Source of the DNA: Thermoplasmata archaeon
Lineage (GTDB): Archaea; Thermoplasmatota; Thermoplasmata; JAGHBH01
NCBI GenBank assembly: GCA_021161085.1
Contig: JAGHBH010000097.1
Location: 1 to 5,900 of the forward strand
Direction: 5' to 3'
DNA: 5,900 bases
Both the position numbers and the translations under genes were made by a program. Position 1 is the stretch's first letter. Each line of letters starts with the position of its first letter. Below, piece after piece: positions 1 to 5,540 of the stretch. The notes below the pieces were generated by a model. The model saw only the letters and a program-made list of their open reading frames with translations. It was not told the origin of the DNA and searched no databases.

Positions 1-109
1 GGAGAGCGGGAAGGAAAAGGGGGAGGGGTTGAGGTCGTGGGAGACGAATGATGAGGGCCGCCCTCTGCTGACATTTGGATGTCCAGAACCTGCCAGAGCC
101 CGCCAGTAA

Positions 110-152
110 GGGACAATGTTTTAATACACCTTGGCGACAAGAGCGTTGTCCC
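110..152. repeat. Inverted repeat flanking the TATA-like box
   Basis: A 7-bp arm GGGACAA at 110-116 is matched by TTGTCCC at 146-152. A further partial copy, GACAA, lies at 136-140 and forms a small hairpin with TTGTC at 146-150. The arms bracket the putative TATA box and the expected transcription start, as an operator would. A chance match of this length is possible. Confidence 0.3.
119..126 (+). promoter_or_regulatory. TATA-like promoter element before the 169 ORF
   Basis: TTTTAATA stands out from GC-rich surroundings. An archaeal start site about 25 bases downstream would fall near 148-150, just before the SD at 158-164. GGGACAA (110-116) and TTGTCCC (146-152) flank it as an inverted repeat. 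The promoter role is inferred from composition and spacing only. Confidence 0.45.
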
Positions 153-157
153 GGGGT

Positions 158-164
158 GAGGTGA
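158..164 (+). promoter_or_regulatory. Strong ribosome binding site for the 169 ORF
   Basis: GAGGTGA complements the usual archaeal 16S 3' end and lies four bases before ATG 169. The same GGTGA-N4-ATG geometry precedes the gfcR-like gene. No comparable site precedes ATG 261, so translation of the small downstream ORF probably depends on ribosomes that enter here. Confidence 0.6.
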
Positions 165-168
165 AGAG

Positions 169-270
169 ATGGACGGACGAGGACGCCTTTTATGGAAAGA
201 AAACGAGATTCTTCAGGAGTGCGAACGAAAGGTTACGTTAAATGTTGATGAGTTGAAAAGATGCCCCTGA
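169..270 (+). CDS. Short 33-codon ORF; leader peptide or 5' part of a frameshifted gene
   Basis: This ORF has the strong SD at 158-164 and ends at TGA 268-270. The product starts MDGRGRLLWKENE and ends DELKRCP; I recognise no family. The next ORF is open in the -1 frame from 252 onward, so the two overlap. The junction is CCCC followed by TGA: a tRNA on CCC 265-267 could re-pair on CCC 264-266 and continue as CTG-ATG-GAA, giving one 109-residue protein. Alternatively the TGATG overlap at 268-272 allows termination and reinitiation, or one C is missing from the sequence. Codons here (TTA, GTT, GAT, AAT, CGA) are AT-richer than in neighbouring genes, which weakly favours a separate leader. Confidence 0.5.
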   Translation: MDGRGRLLWKENEILQECERKVTLNVDELKRCP

Positions 271-497
271 TGGAATGCCTCGTCGCCGCAGTGGGCGGGG
301 ACAGCACCATAGCCAGTATGATACTGAAAAGGCAGACCGAGAGAACCGGAGTGACCTGGGAGACGGCCAGCAAGAAGGATATAATGAAGGTGATAGACAG
401 TATAAGGGATATCGCCGGGACCTTTCGGGACAGCGAGATCATTCACAGCAACTACCTGAAGATGAAGGGACTGGTCAACAAATGCGAAGAATGCTGA
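261..497 (+). CDS. Small cysteine-containing protein, family not recognised
   Basis: Up to 78 residues, probably all helical, ending in a Cys-x2-Cys motif (NKCEEC). Codon use (AGG, ATA, GAG, CTG, GCC) matches the native genes, which supports real coding. Two starts are possible: ATG 261, or ATG 270, which overlaps the TGA of the preceding ORF as TGATG and would give 75 residues. Neither has a convincing SD; frame 0 is closed upstream by TGA 249-251. If fused to the 169 ORF by a -1 shift, the 109-residue protein would also carry a Cys pair around residues 32 and 37, near the junction, plus the terminal pair, which could suggest a metal site. No function is assigned. It lies 77 bases before the GfcR-like gene and may share its transcript. 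Confidence 0.6.
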   Translation: MPLMECLVAAVGGDSTIASMILKRQTERTGVTWETASKKDIMKVIDSIRDIAGTFRDSEIIHSNYLKMKGLVNKCEEC

Positions 498-520
498 AAA
501 ACCGACTATGCGAGGACGGC

Positions 521-526
521 TATAAG
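521..526 (+). promoter_or_regulatory. Possible TATA element for the gfcR-like gene
   Basis: TATAAG lies 54 bases before ATG 575. A start near 548 would leave a short leader containing the SD at 561-570. The intergenic region is only 77 bases, so read-through from upstream is an equal alternative. Confidence 0.3.
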
Positions 527-560
527 GCGCAAACCACATAAACCTCTCCGGCTATGGGGT

Positions 561-570
561 AGGAGGGTGA
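561..570 (+). promoter_or_regulatory. Ribosome binding site of the gfcR-like gene
   Basis: AGGAGGGTGA ends four bases before ATG 575. It is one of the best SD matches in the window and fixes the start. Confidence 0.65.
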
Positions 571-574
571 AGAT

Positions 575-1183
575 ATGACGAGCATAGAACACTGGGCCAA
601 ACAGGCCCAGGAACTCAAGGCCAAGGGATTGACTGACAGGGAGATAGGGGAGGAGTTGCATCTGTCTCCCGAGACCATCGCGTGGCTTCTCACCAGGAAG
701 GACACCGGGGAGCGTCCTCCGGCTGACGTGAAGATCGGCTGGAGGTCCCTGGGGGTGGCCGGGCGCAGGATAGAGATGATATCCTCCATCATGGCCGACG
801 TAATCGTGGAGGAGGAGGAGAGGAGGGACATGGAGATAGACCTGGTGGTGGGTCTGGCCATGAACGGCGTCCCCCTGGCGTCCTTCATCTCCTCCATACT
901 CGACACCGACCTCCTCATATACAGGCCCAAGGCCGATCCCAAGGAGAGGGGAGAGGGGAGTTTCATGTCAAACTACGCCAGCGTGGAGGGAAAGAACGCC
1001 GTGTTCATAGACGACGTGATAAGCTCCGGGACCACCATGAAGGGTGCGATAAAGAAGCTCAGGGACGGAGGAGGACACCCCCAGCTGGCCCTGGTGATGG
1101 TGAACAAGACCCCCCACAACGACCTAGACGGCGTTCCCCTCCGGGCGCTCATAAGGACCCTATCCGTGGCCCACAGCCGATGA
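575..1183 (+). CDS. gfcR: GfcR-like HTH / phosphoribosyltransferase-fold transcriptional regulator
   Basis: A 202-residue protein with an N-terminal helix-turn-helix (about 5-42, around LTDREIGEELHLSPETI) and a type I phosphoribosyltransferase domain. The PRPP-binding loop is clear: VFIDDVISSGTT at residues 143-154, with the D146-D147 acidic pair and the SSGTT turn. This arrangement and length are typical of the archaeal GfcR family, often annotated as orotate phosphoribosyltransferase-like. In haloarchaea GfcR activates sugar-catabolism genes; in other archaea the target is unknown, so its regulon here is open. It is unlikely to be the true PyrE because of the N-terminal DNA-binding domain. 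The strong SD fixes the start. It ends in tandem TGA TGA, 50 bases before lysS, in the same direction. Confidence 0.85.
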   Translation: MTSIEHWAKQAQELKAKGLTDREIGEELHLSPETIAWLLTRKDTGERPPADVKIGWRSLGVAGRRIEMISSIMADVIVEEEERRDMEIDLVVGLAMNGVPLASFISSILDTDLLIYRPKADPKERGEGSFMSNYASVEGKNAVFIDDVISSGTTMKGAIKKLRDGGGHPQLALVMVNKTPHNDLDGVPLRALIRTLSVAHSR

Positions 1184-1233
1184 TGAGAAGAGGAGAGGCC
1201 GTTGGAGACTGCTTTTCCGGATGATGGTGGGTC

Positions 1234-2841
1234 ATGCACTGGGCTGATGTCGAGGCCGAGAGACTCTCCCGCCTGGGCGAGGAGCATGTTATTGCCACCG
1301 GTATCACCCCCTCGGGTCACATCCACATAGGGAACATGAGGGAGATACTGACCGGCGATCTTCTGGCCAGGGCAGCGAGGGACCGGGGGCTGGATGTGAA
1401 GCTCGTTTACATCGCCGACACCTTCGACCCCCTCCGGAAGGTCTATCCATTCCTGGACGAAAGAATCTATGAGGAGCATGTGGGCCGTCCCCTGAGCCGG
1501 ATACCCTGTCCCTGCGGAAGCCACCAGAACTATGCCGCCCACTTTCTGGAGCCCTTTCTCACCGCCCTTGAGGATCTGGGCGTGGAGCATGAGACCATCC
1601 ATGTGGACCGGATGTACCGTGAGGGAAAGTATGTTGACGTCGTGAAAACGGCCATGGACCACCGTGATACCGTGAGGGACATACTGTCCCGCATATCCGG
1701 GAGGGAGATGCCGGAGGGATGGTGGCCCTACACCCCCATCTGTCCGTCCTGCGGCAGGATGGGATGGGGAGAGATAACCTTATACCACTGGCCCACCATA
1801 GAATACCGGTGCGGCTGCGGCTTCCAGGGGGAGATAGACCTCCGAAACGACGGGGGAAAACTCCCCTGGCGGGTGGAATGGCCTGCCAGATGGTACATGC
1901 TGGGGGTGACCTGCGAGCCGTTCGGGAAGGATCACGCCGCCGCCGGAGGCAGCTATGACACGGGAGCGGAGATAATCCGCAGGGTATACGGGAGGGAGCC
2001 TCCCCACCCGGTTGTCTACGAGTGGATACAGTTGAAGGGAAAGGGGGCCATGTCCTCCTCCACGGGGGTCGTGGTCAGGGCCGTGGACATGCTGAAGATG
2101 ACGCCGCCTGAGGTTCTCAGGTTCCTCATAGCCAGATATCAGCCCTCCCGGCACATAGAGTTCGACCCGGGGTTGGGGCTTCTGTCCCTGGTGGACGAAT
2201 ACGACGCCCATGAGAGATACTATTTCGGCCTGGAGGAACCCCAGGGGGTGAAGGAGGAGAAGATGGAGGACATGAAGAGAACCTACGTGCTATCCCAGCC
2301 CGGCTCTCCGGCGGATTCCCCTCCCCCCACCATATCATACCGCCATCTGGCAACCCTGGTCCAGATATACCCCGAGTGGGAGGGTTTGAAGAGGGCGATA
2401 ATCAGGAGCCACCCCGACTGGACGGAGGAAGACGTGGAATCCCCCTCCCTCAGGAAGAGGATGGAAGCCGTCCGGTTCTGGCTGGACAACTACGCCCCCG
2501 AGATGGTGAAGTTCTCCCTCCTCCGGCAGCCCCCCGAAATCCATATCTCCGGCGAGGAGAAGCATGCTCTTGCCGTTCTCCGCCGGATACTCTCAGAGAT
2601 TCCCTGGGAGGCCGAGGATGTTCACAACGCCGTATATGCCGCCCAGGATGAGACCGGCGTTCCGGCACGAAACATCTTCCGCCTGGCTTATAATATATTC
2701 ATAGGAAAGGACAGGGGGCCGAGGCTGGGGTTCTTCCTCTCGTCGCTTGACCGTGAGATGGTGCTGGAGAGGATAGGATATTACACGGAGGGAGAGAAGA
2801 GGGGAGGGGGCGGAGACCCCGGGAAAGGCTCTGGAGGGTAA
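1234..2841 (+). CDS. lysS: Class I lysyl-tRNA synthetase
   Basis: Charges tRNA-Lys with lysine using ATP, in the cytoplasm. The 535-residue product has the class I Rossmann signature: TGITPSGHIHIGN at about 22-34 contains the HIGH equivalent. KGKGAMSSSTG contains the KMSKS equivalent (MSSS at 273-276), in the degenerate form I know from archaeal LysRS-I. Cysteines at 92/94 and a four-cysteine zinc-ribbon-like set (C170, C173, C193, C195) fit the family's zinc-binding insertions. The helical C-terminal half is the anticodon-binding domain. The tail after about residue 515 is glycine-rich low complexity. Length is normal for the family. The start at ATG 1234 is forced, since an in-frame TGA lies at 1222-1224, and GGTGGG lies at 1226-1231. 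Class I LysRS is typical of archaea and rare in bacteria. It is followed after 18 bases by the DUF504 gene, probably as an operon. Confidence 0.96.
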   Translation: MHWADVEAERLSRLGEEHVIATGITPSGHIHIGNMREILTGDLLARAARDRGLDVKLVYIADTFDPLRKVYPFLDERIYEEHVGRPLSRIPCPCGSHQNYAAHFLEPFLTALEDLGVEHETIHVDRMYREGKYVDVVKTAMDHRDTVRDILSRISGREMPEGWWPYTPICPSCGRMGWGEITLYHWPTIEYRCGCGFQGEIDLRNDGGKLPWRVEWPARWYMLGVTCEPFGKDHAAAGGSYDTGAEIIRRVYGREPPHPVVYEWIQLKGKGAMSSSTGVVVRAVDMLKMTPPEVLRFLIARYQPSRHIEFDPGLGLLSLVDEYDAHERYYFGLEEPQGVKEEKMEDMKRTYVLSQPGSPADSPPPTISYRHLATLVQIYPEWEGLKRAIIRSHPDWTEEDVESPSLRKRMEAVRFWLDNYAPEMVKFSLLRQPPEIHISGEEKHALAVLRRILSEIPWEAEDVHNAVYAAQDETGVPARNIFRLAYNIFIGKDRGPRLGFFLSSLDREMVLERIGYYTEGEKRGGGGDPGKGSGG

Positions 2842-2846
2842 AAAAC

Positions 2847-2852
2847 GGAGGG
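2847..2852 (+). promoter_or_regulatory. Ribosome binding site of the DUF504 gene
   Basis: GGAGGG lies seven bases before ATG 2860, within the 18-base gap after lysS. It supports this start and translation from a shared lysS message. Confidence 0.5.
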
Positions 2853-2859
2853 AAAGGGG

Positions 2860-3141
2860 ATGCCCGGAAGCGAATATGACGAAAAGGCCCCCTCTCGGAA
2901 GAACGTCCGGGATGTCCTCCTGGAACTGTGGTGGCGGGACGGCCGCGATTTCTCCCTGGTGGAGATAATCCACATCCATAGGGGGGCGCCGGGCGATGTG
3001 AAAAGGATAACCGGCAGTGATGTGGAACACCTGGGCAAATCCTTCATCACCCTGAGAGACGGGGGGATGCTGCCCTACCACAGGGTGGTGGAGGTCCGGT
3101 ACGGGGAGGATGTGATTTTCATAAGAACTCCCCTTTCATAG
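2860..3141 (+). CDS. UPF0248/DUF504 protein (MJ1316-type RNA-end recognition domain)
   Basis: A 93-residue protein. The core from about residue 30 to the end carries the family pattern: F-x-L-V-E-I-I-H-I-H-R-G-A-P-G-D, then a middle strand, then LPYHRVVEVRYGEDVIFIR. This is the UPF0248/DUF504 family, also called the MJ1316 RNA cyclic-group end recognition domain, which comparative genomics has proposed to bind RNA with cyclic phosphate ends. That role is a prediction for the family. The first 15 or so residues look like a short charged extension. Its position directly after lysS fits a role in RNA processing or translation. The stop is only 3 bases from the stop of the convergent methyltransferase, so the two transcripts must overlap or terminate very tightly. 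Confidence 0.85.
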   Translation: MPGSEYDEKAPSRKNVRDVLLELWWRDGRDFSLVEIIHIHRGAPGDVKRITGSDVEHLGKSFITLRDGGMLPYHRVVEVRYGEDVIFIRTPLS

Positions 3142-3144
3142 GTG

Positions 3145-4020
3145 CTATTCAACAAAATCGAATATCTCCGTCTTAACATAAGGATAATTATTTCTATATC
3201 TGCCCACAAACTCCCCCTTTTCCTTTCGCTCTTTAAATGTTTTTCTAACCCTATGTTTTTTCAACTCTTCTTCGGCAGTTGGTATCTCTTTTCTATACGT
3301 TTTCAACCTCTCTAAAGCATAGTTGACATATTCCTCAGAGATATCTATTCCTATATAATGATGGCCTAGGACCTTGGCGGCGACCAATGTGGTTCCGCTG
3401 CCACAGAAAGGGTCTATAACTGTTTTCTCCTTTGAGTCGTCCATCACCGAGTAGATCGCCCTCAGAGGGAGCGCTAGTGGGAATGGAGCCGGGTGGGGAT
3501 TCTTTCTTTCCGGTGGAAAACGCCATATAGAACTCAAAAGCGCATGTTTTGACTGAAGTTCCTCCCCTATCAAATGGCCATTTACTGGCCTGTACAACCA
3601 ATATATTCTCTCATCCACCTGCCAGAACCTCCAGCCACGAAGATTCGCTGCTATCATCCTATCCCATATTATCTCCTGTCGAATAGTCCATTTAGTGTTT
3701 CTTAGCCAATCCATGGGATGCAATAAGTGTCCTCTTTCCCATCTGAGCTTGTGGTTGTAAAAAAAAGAACCTCCTGGCTTAGTGATACGATATATCTCAT
3801 CCAAAACCTCTATTTGGTATTTTTGATAGTCCGCCTCCGGAAGGTCGTCACTAGCTCCGTTATAAATCACCTTATCTACTAACCAACCCTTTTTGTTTTC
3901 CCTTTTATTATAGGGCGGGGAGGTCACCCCCACATCCACACTTTTATCTGGAATCTTCCTAAGCGTCTCCAGGGCATCGCCGCAGATAACTCTATCAATA
4001 AAATTTCTCATATCACTCAT
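3145..4020 (-). CDS. Type II DNA methyltransferase, beta class, probably N4-cytosine
   Basis: A 291-residue S-adenosylmethionine-dependent DNA methyltransferase. Motif IV, TSPPYN, is near the N-terminus (33-38). The SAM-binding motif I, DPFCGSGTT, is near the C-terminus (203-211), followed by the IGIDIS acidic loop (D226). This IV-before-I order defines the beta class; the S-P-P-Y form of motif IV favours N4-cytosine over N6-adenine, though not with certainty. The variable region between (about 95-190) should hold target recognition. Its ATG overlaps the stop of the upstream endonuclease gene as ATGA (4020-4017), so translation is coupled. The gene is AT-richer than the flanks, which suggests transfer. 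It ends 3 bases from the DUF504 stop. It should protect host DNA from the adjacent endonuclease; the target sequence cannot be read directly. Confidence 0.92.
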   Translation of the reverse strand: MSDMRNFIDRVICGDALETLRKIPDKSVDVGVTSPPYNKRENKKGWLVDKVIYNGASDDLPEADYQKYQIEVLDEIYRITKPGGSFFYNHKLRWERGHLLHPMDWLRNTKWTIRQEIIWDRMIAANLRGWRFWQVDERIYWLYRPVNGHLIGEELQSKHALLSSIWRFPPERKNPHPAPFPLALPLRAIYSVMDDSKEKTVIDPFCGSGTTLVAAKVLGHHYIGIDISEEYVNYALERLKTYRKEIPTAEEELKKHRVRKTFKERKEKGEFVGRYRNNYPYVKTEIFDFVE

Positions 4021-4694
4021 TCCGCTACCTCCCAGAGCGTCTCATAAAACCCCTTCACAATATATGGCCTGTATCTCTCGAGTTCTTTCCTACTCAAAAC
4101 AAAAACGATTTTTTTGTTCGGACAATCAATATAATCTTTGTAATTAAAATTGGCGCTTCTTAAAAATTGTCCGGTTATATCCTTACCACCGGAAAAACGT
4201 CTCTCTAACTGGCTCTTGATCTTCTTCACAAAAGAATCGCAATTAAACGGGAATTCAATGATATAAATAAGCCGGCCGTCTACAAATCCGCTTACGAGCA
4301 TGTTTAAATCCTCCTCGGAGTCCCTTTTCAGCCGCTCAAAGGTATAATCGGTAAAATTTCCACCCCCATTTAGTTTCCTTCTTATGGGAACCCCGGGACT
4401 AACTGATCTCACATTTTTGGGCTTTGCCTCACATTTTATGGTTTTCCCCGGTACAATGCTCTCTTGTTTAAAACCATTATACCCTATTTTCTGCTCTACA
4501 TGGCTGTATCCTGCAAGAGTGACTGTCAAAAATTCTCTAATAGTAGAGGAATTTTTATCATTAATATACATGGTAATCAAATCAGTCAACACAGCTATTA
4601 ACGTGTCTTTAGACTTCCCTATCAAATATTCATGAAGCTCCTGATGAGACCCCGTAGAATAAAGCTTTATAACCTCAGCCAATTCCGTATTCAT
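4017..4694 (-). CDS. Putative type II restriction endonuclease, MjaI-like
   Basis: A 225-residue protein upstream of, and overlapping, the methyltransferase gene: the classic place for the partner endonuclease. KCEAKPKN (E89-A90-K91) is a candidate (D/E)xK catalytic element of a PD-(D/E)XK nuclease. GGGNFTDYTFERL (about 110-122) and SGFVDGRLIYIIEFPF (135-150) look like conserved blocks that I associate from memory with the MjaI family, whose founding member cuts CTAG; this is not proven here. I chose ATG 4694 over the longer GTG at 4703: the GTG lies within the SD AAGGTGAT (4699-4706), which sits four bases before ATG 4694. The gene is strongly AT-rich (a sampled line, 4081-4140, is about 28% GC), with AAA, ATA and TTT codons unlike the flanks. 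It could instead be another defence nuclease, but the coupling to a methyltransferase argues for restriction. Confidence 0.75.
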   Translation of the reverse strand: MNTELAEVIKLYSTGSHQELHEYLIGKSKDTLIAVLTDLITMYINDKNSSTIREFLTVTLAGYSHVEQKIGYNGFKQESIVPGKTIKCEAKPKNVRSVSPGVPIRRKLNGGGNFTDYTFERLKRDSEEDLNMLVSGFVDGRLIYIIEFPFNCDSFVKKIKSQLERRFSGGKDITGQFLRSANFNYKDYIDCPNKKIVFVLSRKELERYRPYIVKGFYETLWEVAE

Positions 4695-4698
4695 CCTT

Positions 4699-4706
4699 AT
4701 CACCTT
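4699..4706 (-). promoter_or_regulatory. Ribosome binding site that decides the endonuclease start
   Basis: Read on the minus strand this is AAGGTGAT, a near-perfect anti-SD match, followed by AAGG and ATG 4694. The in-frame GTG at 4703-4701 is part of this site and so is unlikely to be the initiator. Confidence 0.65.
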
Positions 4707-4740
4707 GATTACCGTTCCCCTTTTCTCACATCTTTATCCC

Positions 4741-4748
4741 TTAATAAT
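4741..4748 (-). promoter_or_regulatory. Possible promoter of the restriction-modification cassette
   Basis: On the minus strand ATTATTAA lies 47-54 bases before ATG 4694. A start about 25 bases downstream, near 4718, would leave a short leader with the SD. The box lies just after the translin stop, so the cassette could be transcribed alone or by read-through from translin. Confidence 0.4.
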
Positions 4749-4757
4749 CCTTCCACT

Positions 4758-5390
4758 TCACCCTTTATTCTCCTTACCGGTCTTCTCCTTCTCGGTCAGC
4801 ATCTTTTCCAGGGCGGCGGTCCTGGATGCTATGGCCAGCTCGCCCCGGGTCTTCTCTATGAGGGTGCGGGATATGTCCTGTTTCCTCCTGACAGCCACCA
4901 GGGCAGAGGGATAGTCGAACCGCATGAGGGTGTCGTGTATGGCCTCCATCTGCTCCAGCCGGAGCATGGCGGTGCCCAGGTCTCCCTGGCGGAGGCAGTC
5001 CAGGGCAGAGCGGCGCAGCTCCCCCACAACGTCCCCCAGGCCCAGAAGGTATGCGGTGGAGCTCACGTCTATCTCACTGGGTGTGGGAAGCTCCCTGTTT
5101 TCGACTATATGGCGCAGCACCACGGCCTCGGTGAACTCCTGCATGGCGTCCTCCACGAATCCTGCGGAATATAGATCGGGGTGGTCCAGCAGAAGGCCCC
5201 GGAGTCTGGACGCCTCGTCCCTGGCCTCGTCTAAGAGCACGGAGGGGTCCTCTCCCTTGTGCATGCTCCTGACGGCCGCTCCCGAGAGGCGGATGATGGC
5301 CCTGGCGGATTTGAGGGCTATCTCCCTGAGGGTGTCCTTCTCGTTGAGCTCGGCCTCTATCATGTCGGCGATCTCGTCAAGGTTCTCCAT
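4758..5390 (-). CDS. Archaeal translin family protein (TRAX/C3PO-like)
   Basis: A 210-residue, almost all-helical protein. The family signature is clear: YLLGLGDVVGELRR (114-127), then a GD turn (136-137), MEAIHDTL (148-155), DYP (159-161) and RRKQDISRTLIEKTRGEL (168-185). Archaeal translins form RNA-enclosing octamers; the A. fulgidus protein is the structural model, and eukaryotic C3PO cuts RNA through TRAX. QEFTEA places E85 and E88 where TRAX has its two catalytic glutamates, and D153 appears to match the third acidic residue, so a single-stranded RNA nuclease role is likely. The last 20 or so residues are a Lys/Glu tail. ATG 5390 is the only start before an in-frame TAA near 5470, though its SD (AAGG) is weak. 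It diverges from the ribbon-helix-helix gene; the restriction cassette lies downstream in the same direction. Confidence 0.88.
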   Translation of the reverse strand: MENLDEIADMIEAELNEKDTLREIALKSARAIIRLSGAAVRSMHKGEDPSVLLDEARDEASRLRGLLLDHPDLYSAGFVEDAMQEFTEAVVLRHIVENRELPTPSEIDVSSTAYLLGLGDVVGELRRSALDCLRQGDLGTAMLRLEQMEAIHDTLMRFDYPSALVAVRRKQDISRTLIEKTRGELAIASRTAALEKMLTEKEKTGKENKG

Positions 5391-5468
5391 GTCCTTGGAT
5401 ATGGGCGGCGTGGTAGAAAAGGGTTGTGGACCCCTCAGGTGCAGAGGACTTTCGGGGCACGGAAAAGG

Positions 5469-5477
5469 TTAAATATA
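5469..5477. promoter_or_regulatory. Shared TATA element between translin and the RHH gene
   Basis: TTAAATATA on the plus strand is preceded by GAAAAGG, a plausible BRE, and would place the start of the RHH transcript near 5495-5502. Read the other way, TATATTTAA would serve translin with a leader of about 55 bases. One symmetric box driving two divergent genes is an inference from position. Confidence 0.5.
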
Positions 5478-5497
5478 CATCTCCTATACCTTTATTG

Positions 5498-5524
5498 TAC
5501 ATCTTTTGTCTGACAAAAGGTGTA
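5498..5524. promoter_or_regulatory. Long inverted repeat, candidate operator of the RHH regulator
   Basis: Arms TACATCTTTTGT (5498-5509) and ACAAAAGGTGTA (5513-5524) flank CTG. Eleven of twelve pairs are exact; the exception is T5502-G5520. The repeat begins about 20 bases after the TATA box, over the expected start site, and ends 16 bases before ATG 5541. Ribbon-helix-helix repressors commonly bind such repeats at their own promoters. It would also form a hairpin in RNA, but no T-tract follows, so a terminator is unlikely. Confidence 0.6.
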
Positions 5525-5540
5525 TGGGACGGGTGCAGAG

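Noticed and set aside
1..109. Possible C-terminal tail of an upstream plus-strand gene
   Set aside because: Two frames are open from the left edge, with stops at 49-51 and 107-109. Neither tail has a recognisable feature, so I cannot say which, if either, is coding.
275..541. 88-codon plus-strand ORF overlapping the small ORF
   Set aside because: Its product is rich in Gln, Arg, Gly and Asp, as expected from an out-of-frame reading of the 261-497 gene, whose codon use is native-like.
520..966. 148-codon minus-strand ORF
   Set aside because: It lies opposite the clearly coding gfcR-like gene and its product is Ser-rich low-quality sequence, a mirror of AGG/GAG-rich codons.
1180..1250. C/D-box-like motifs (ATGATGA, GATGATG, CTGA)
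   Set aside because: The first motif is the tandem stop of the gfcR-like gene, no D' box is found at proper spacing, and the last box lies inside lysS.
973..1662. 229-codon minus-strand ORF
   Set aside because: It spans the gfcR-lysS boundary and lies opposite conserved motifs of both. The product has no recognisable domain.
2035..2061. Degenerate KMSKS motif in LysRS (AMSSST) as a sign of inactivity
   Set aside because: MSSS-type variants are normal for archaeal class I LysRS as I know the family, and all other motifs are intact.
4632..5174. 180-codon plus-strand ORF
   Set aside because: It is antisense to conserved translin motifs and to the start of the endonuclease gene, and shows no domain.
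5498..5524. Inverted repeat as an intrinsic terminator
   Set aside because: No T-tract follows on either strand, and it lies between a promoter and a start codon.
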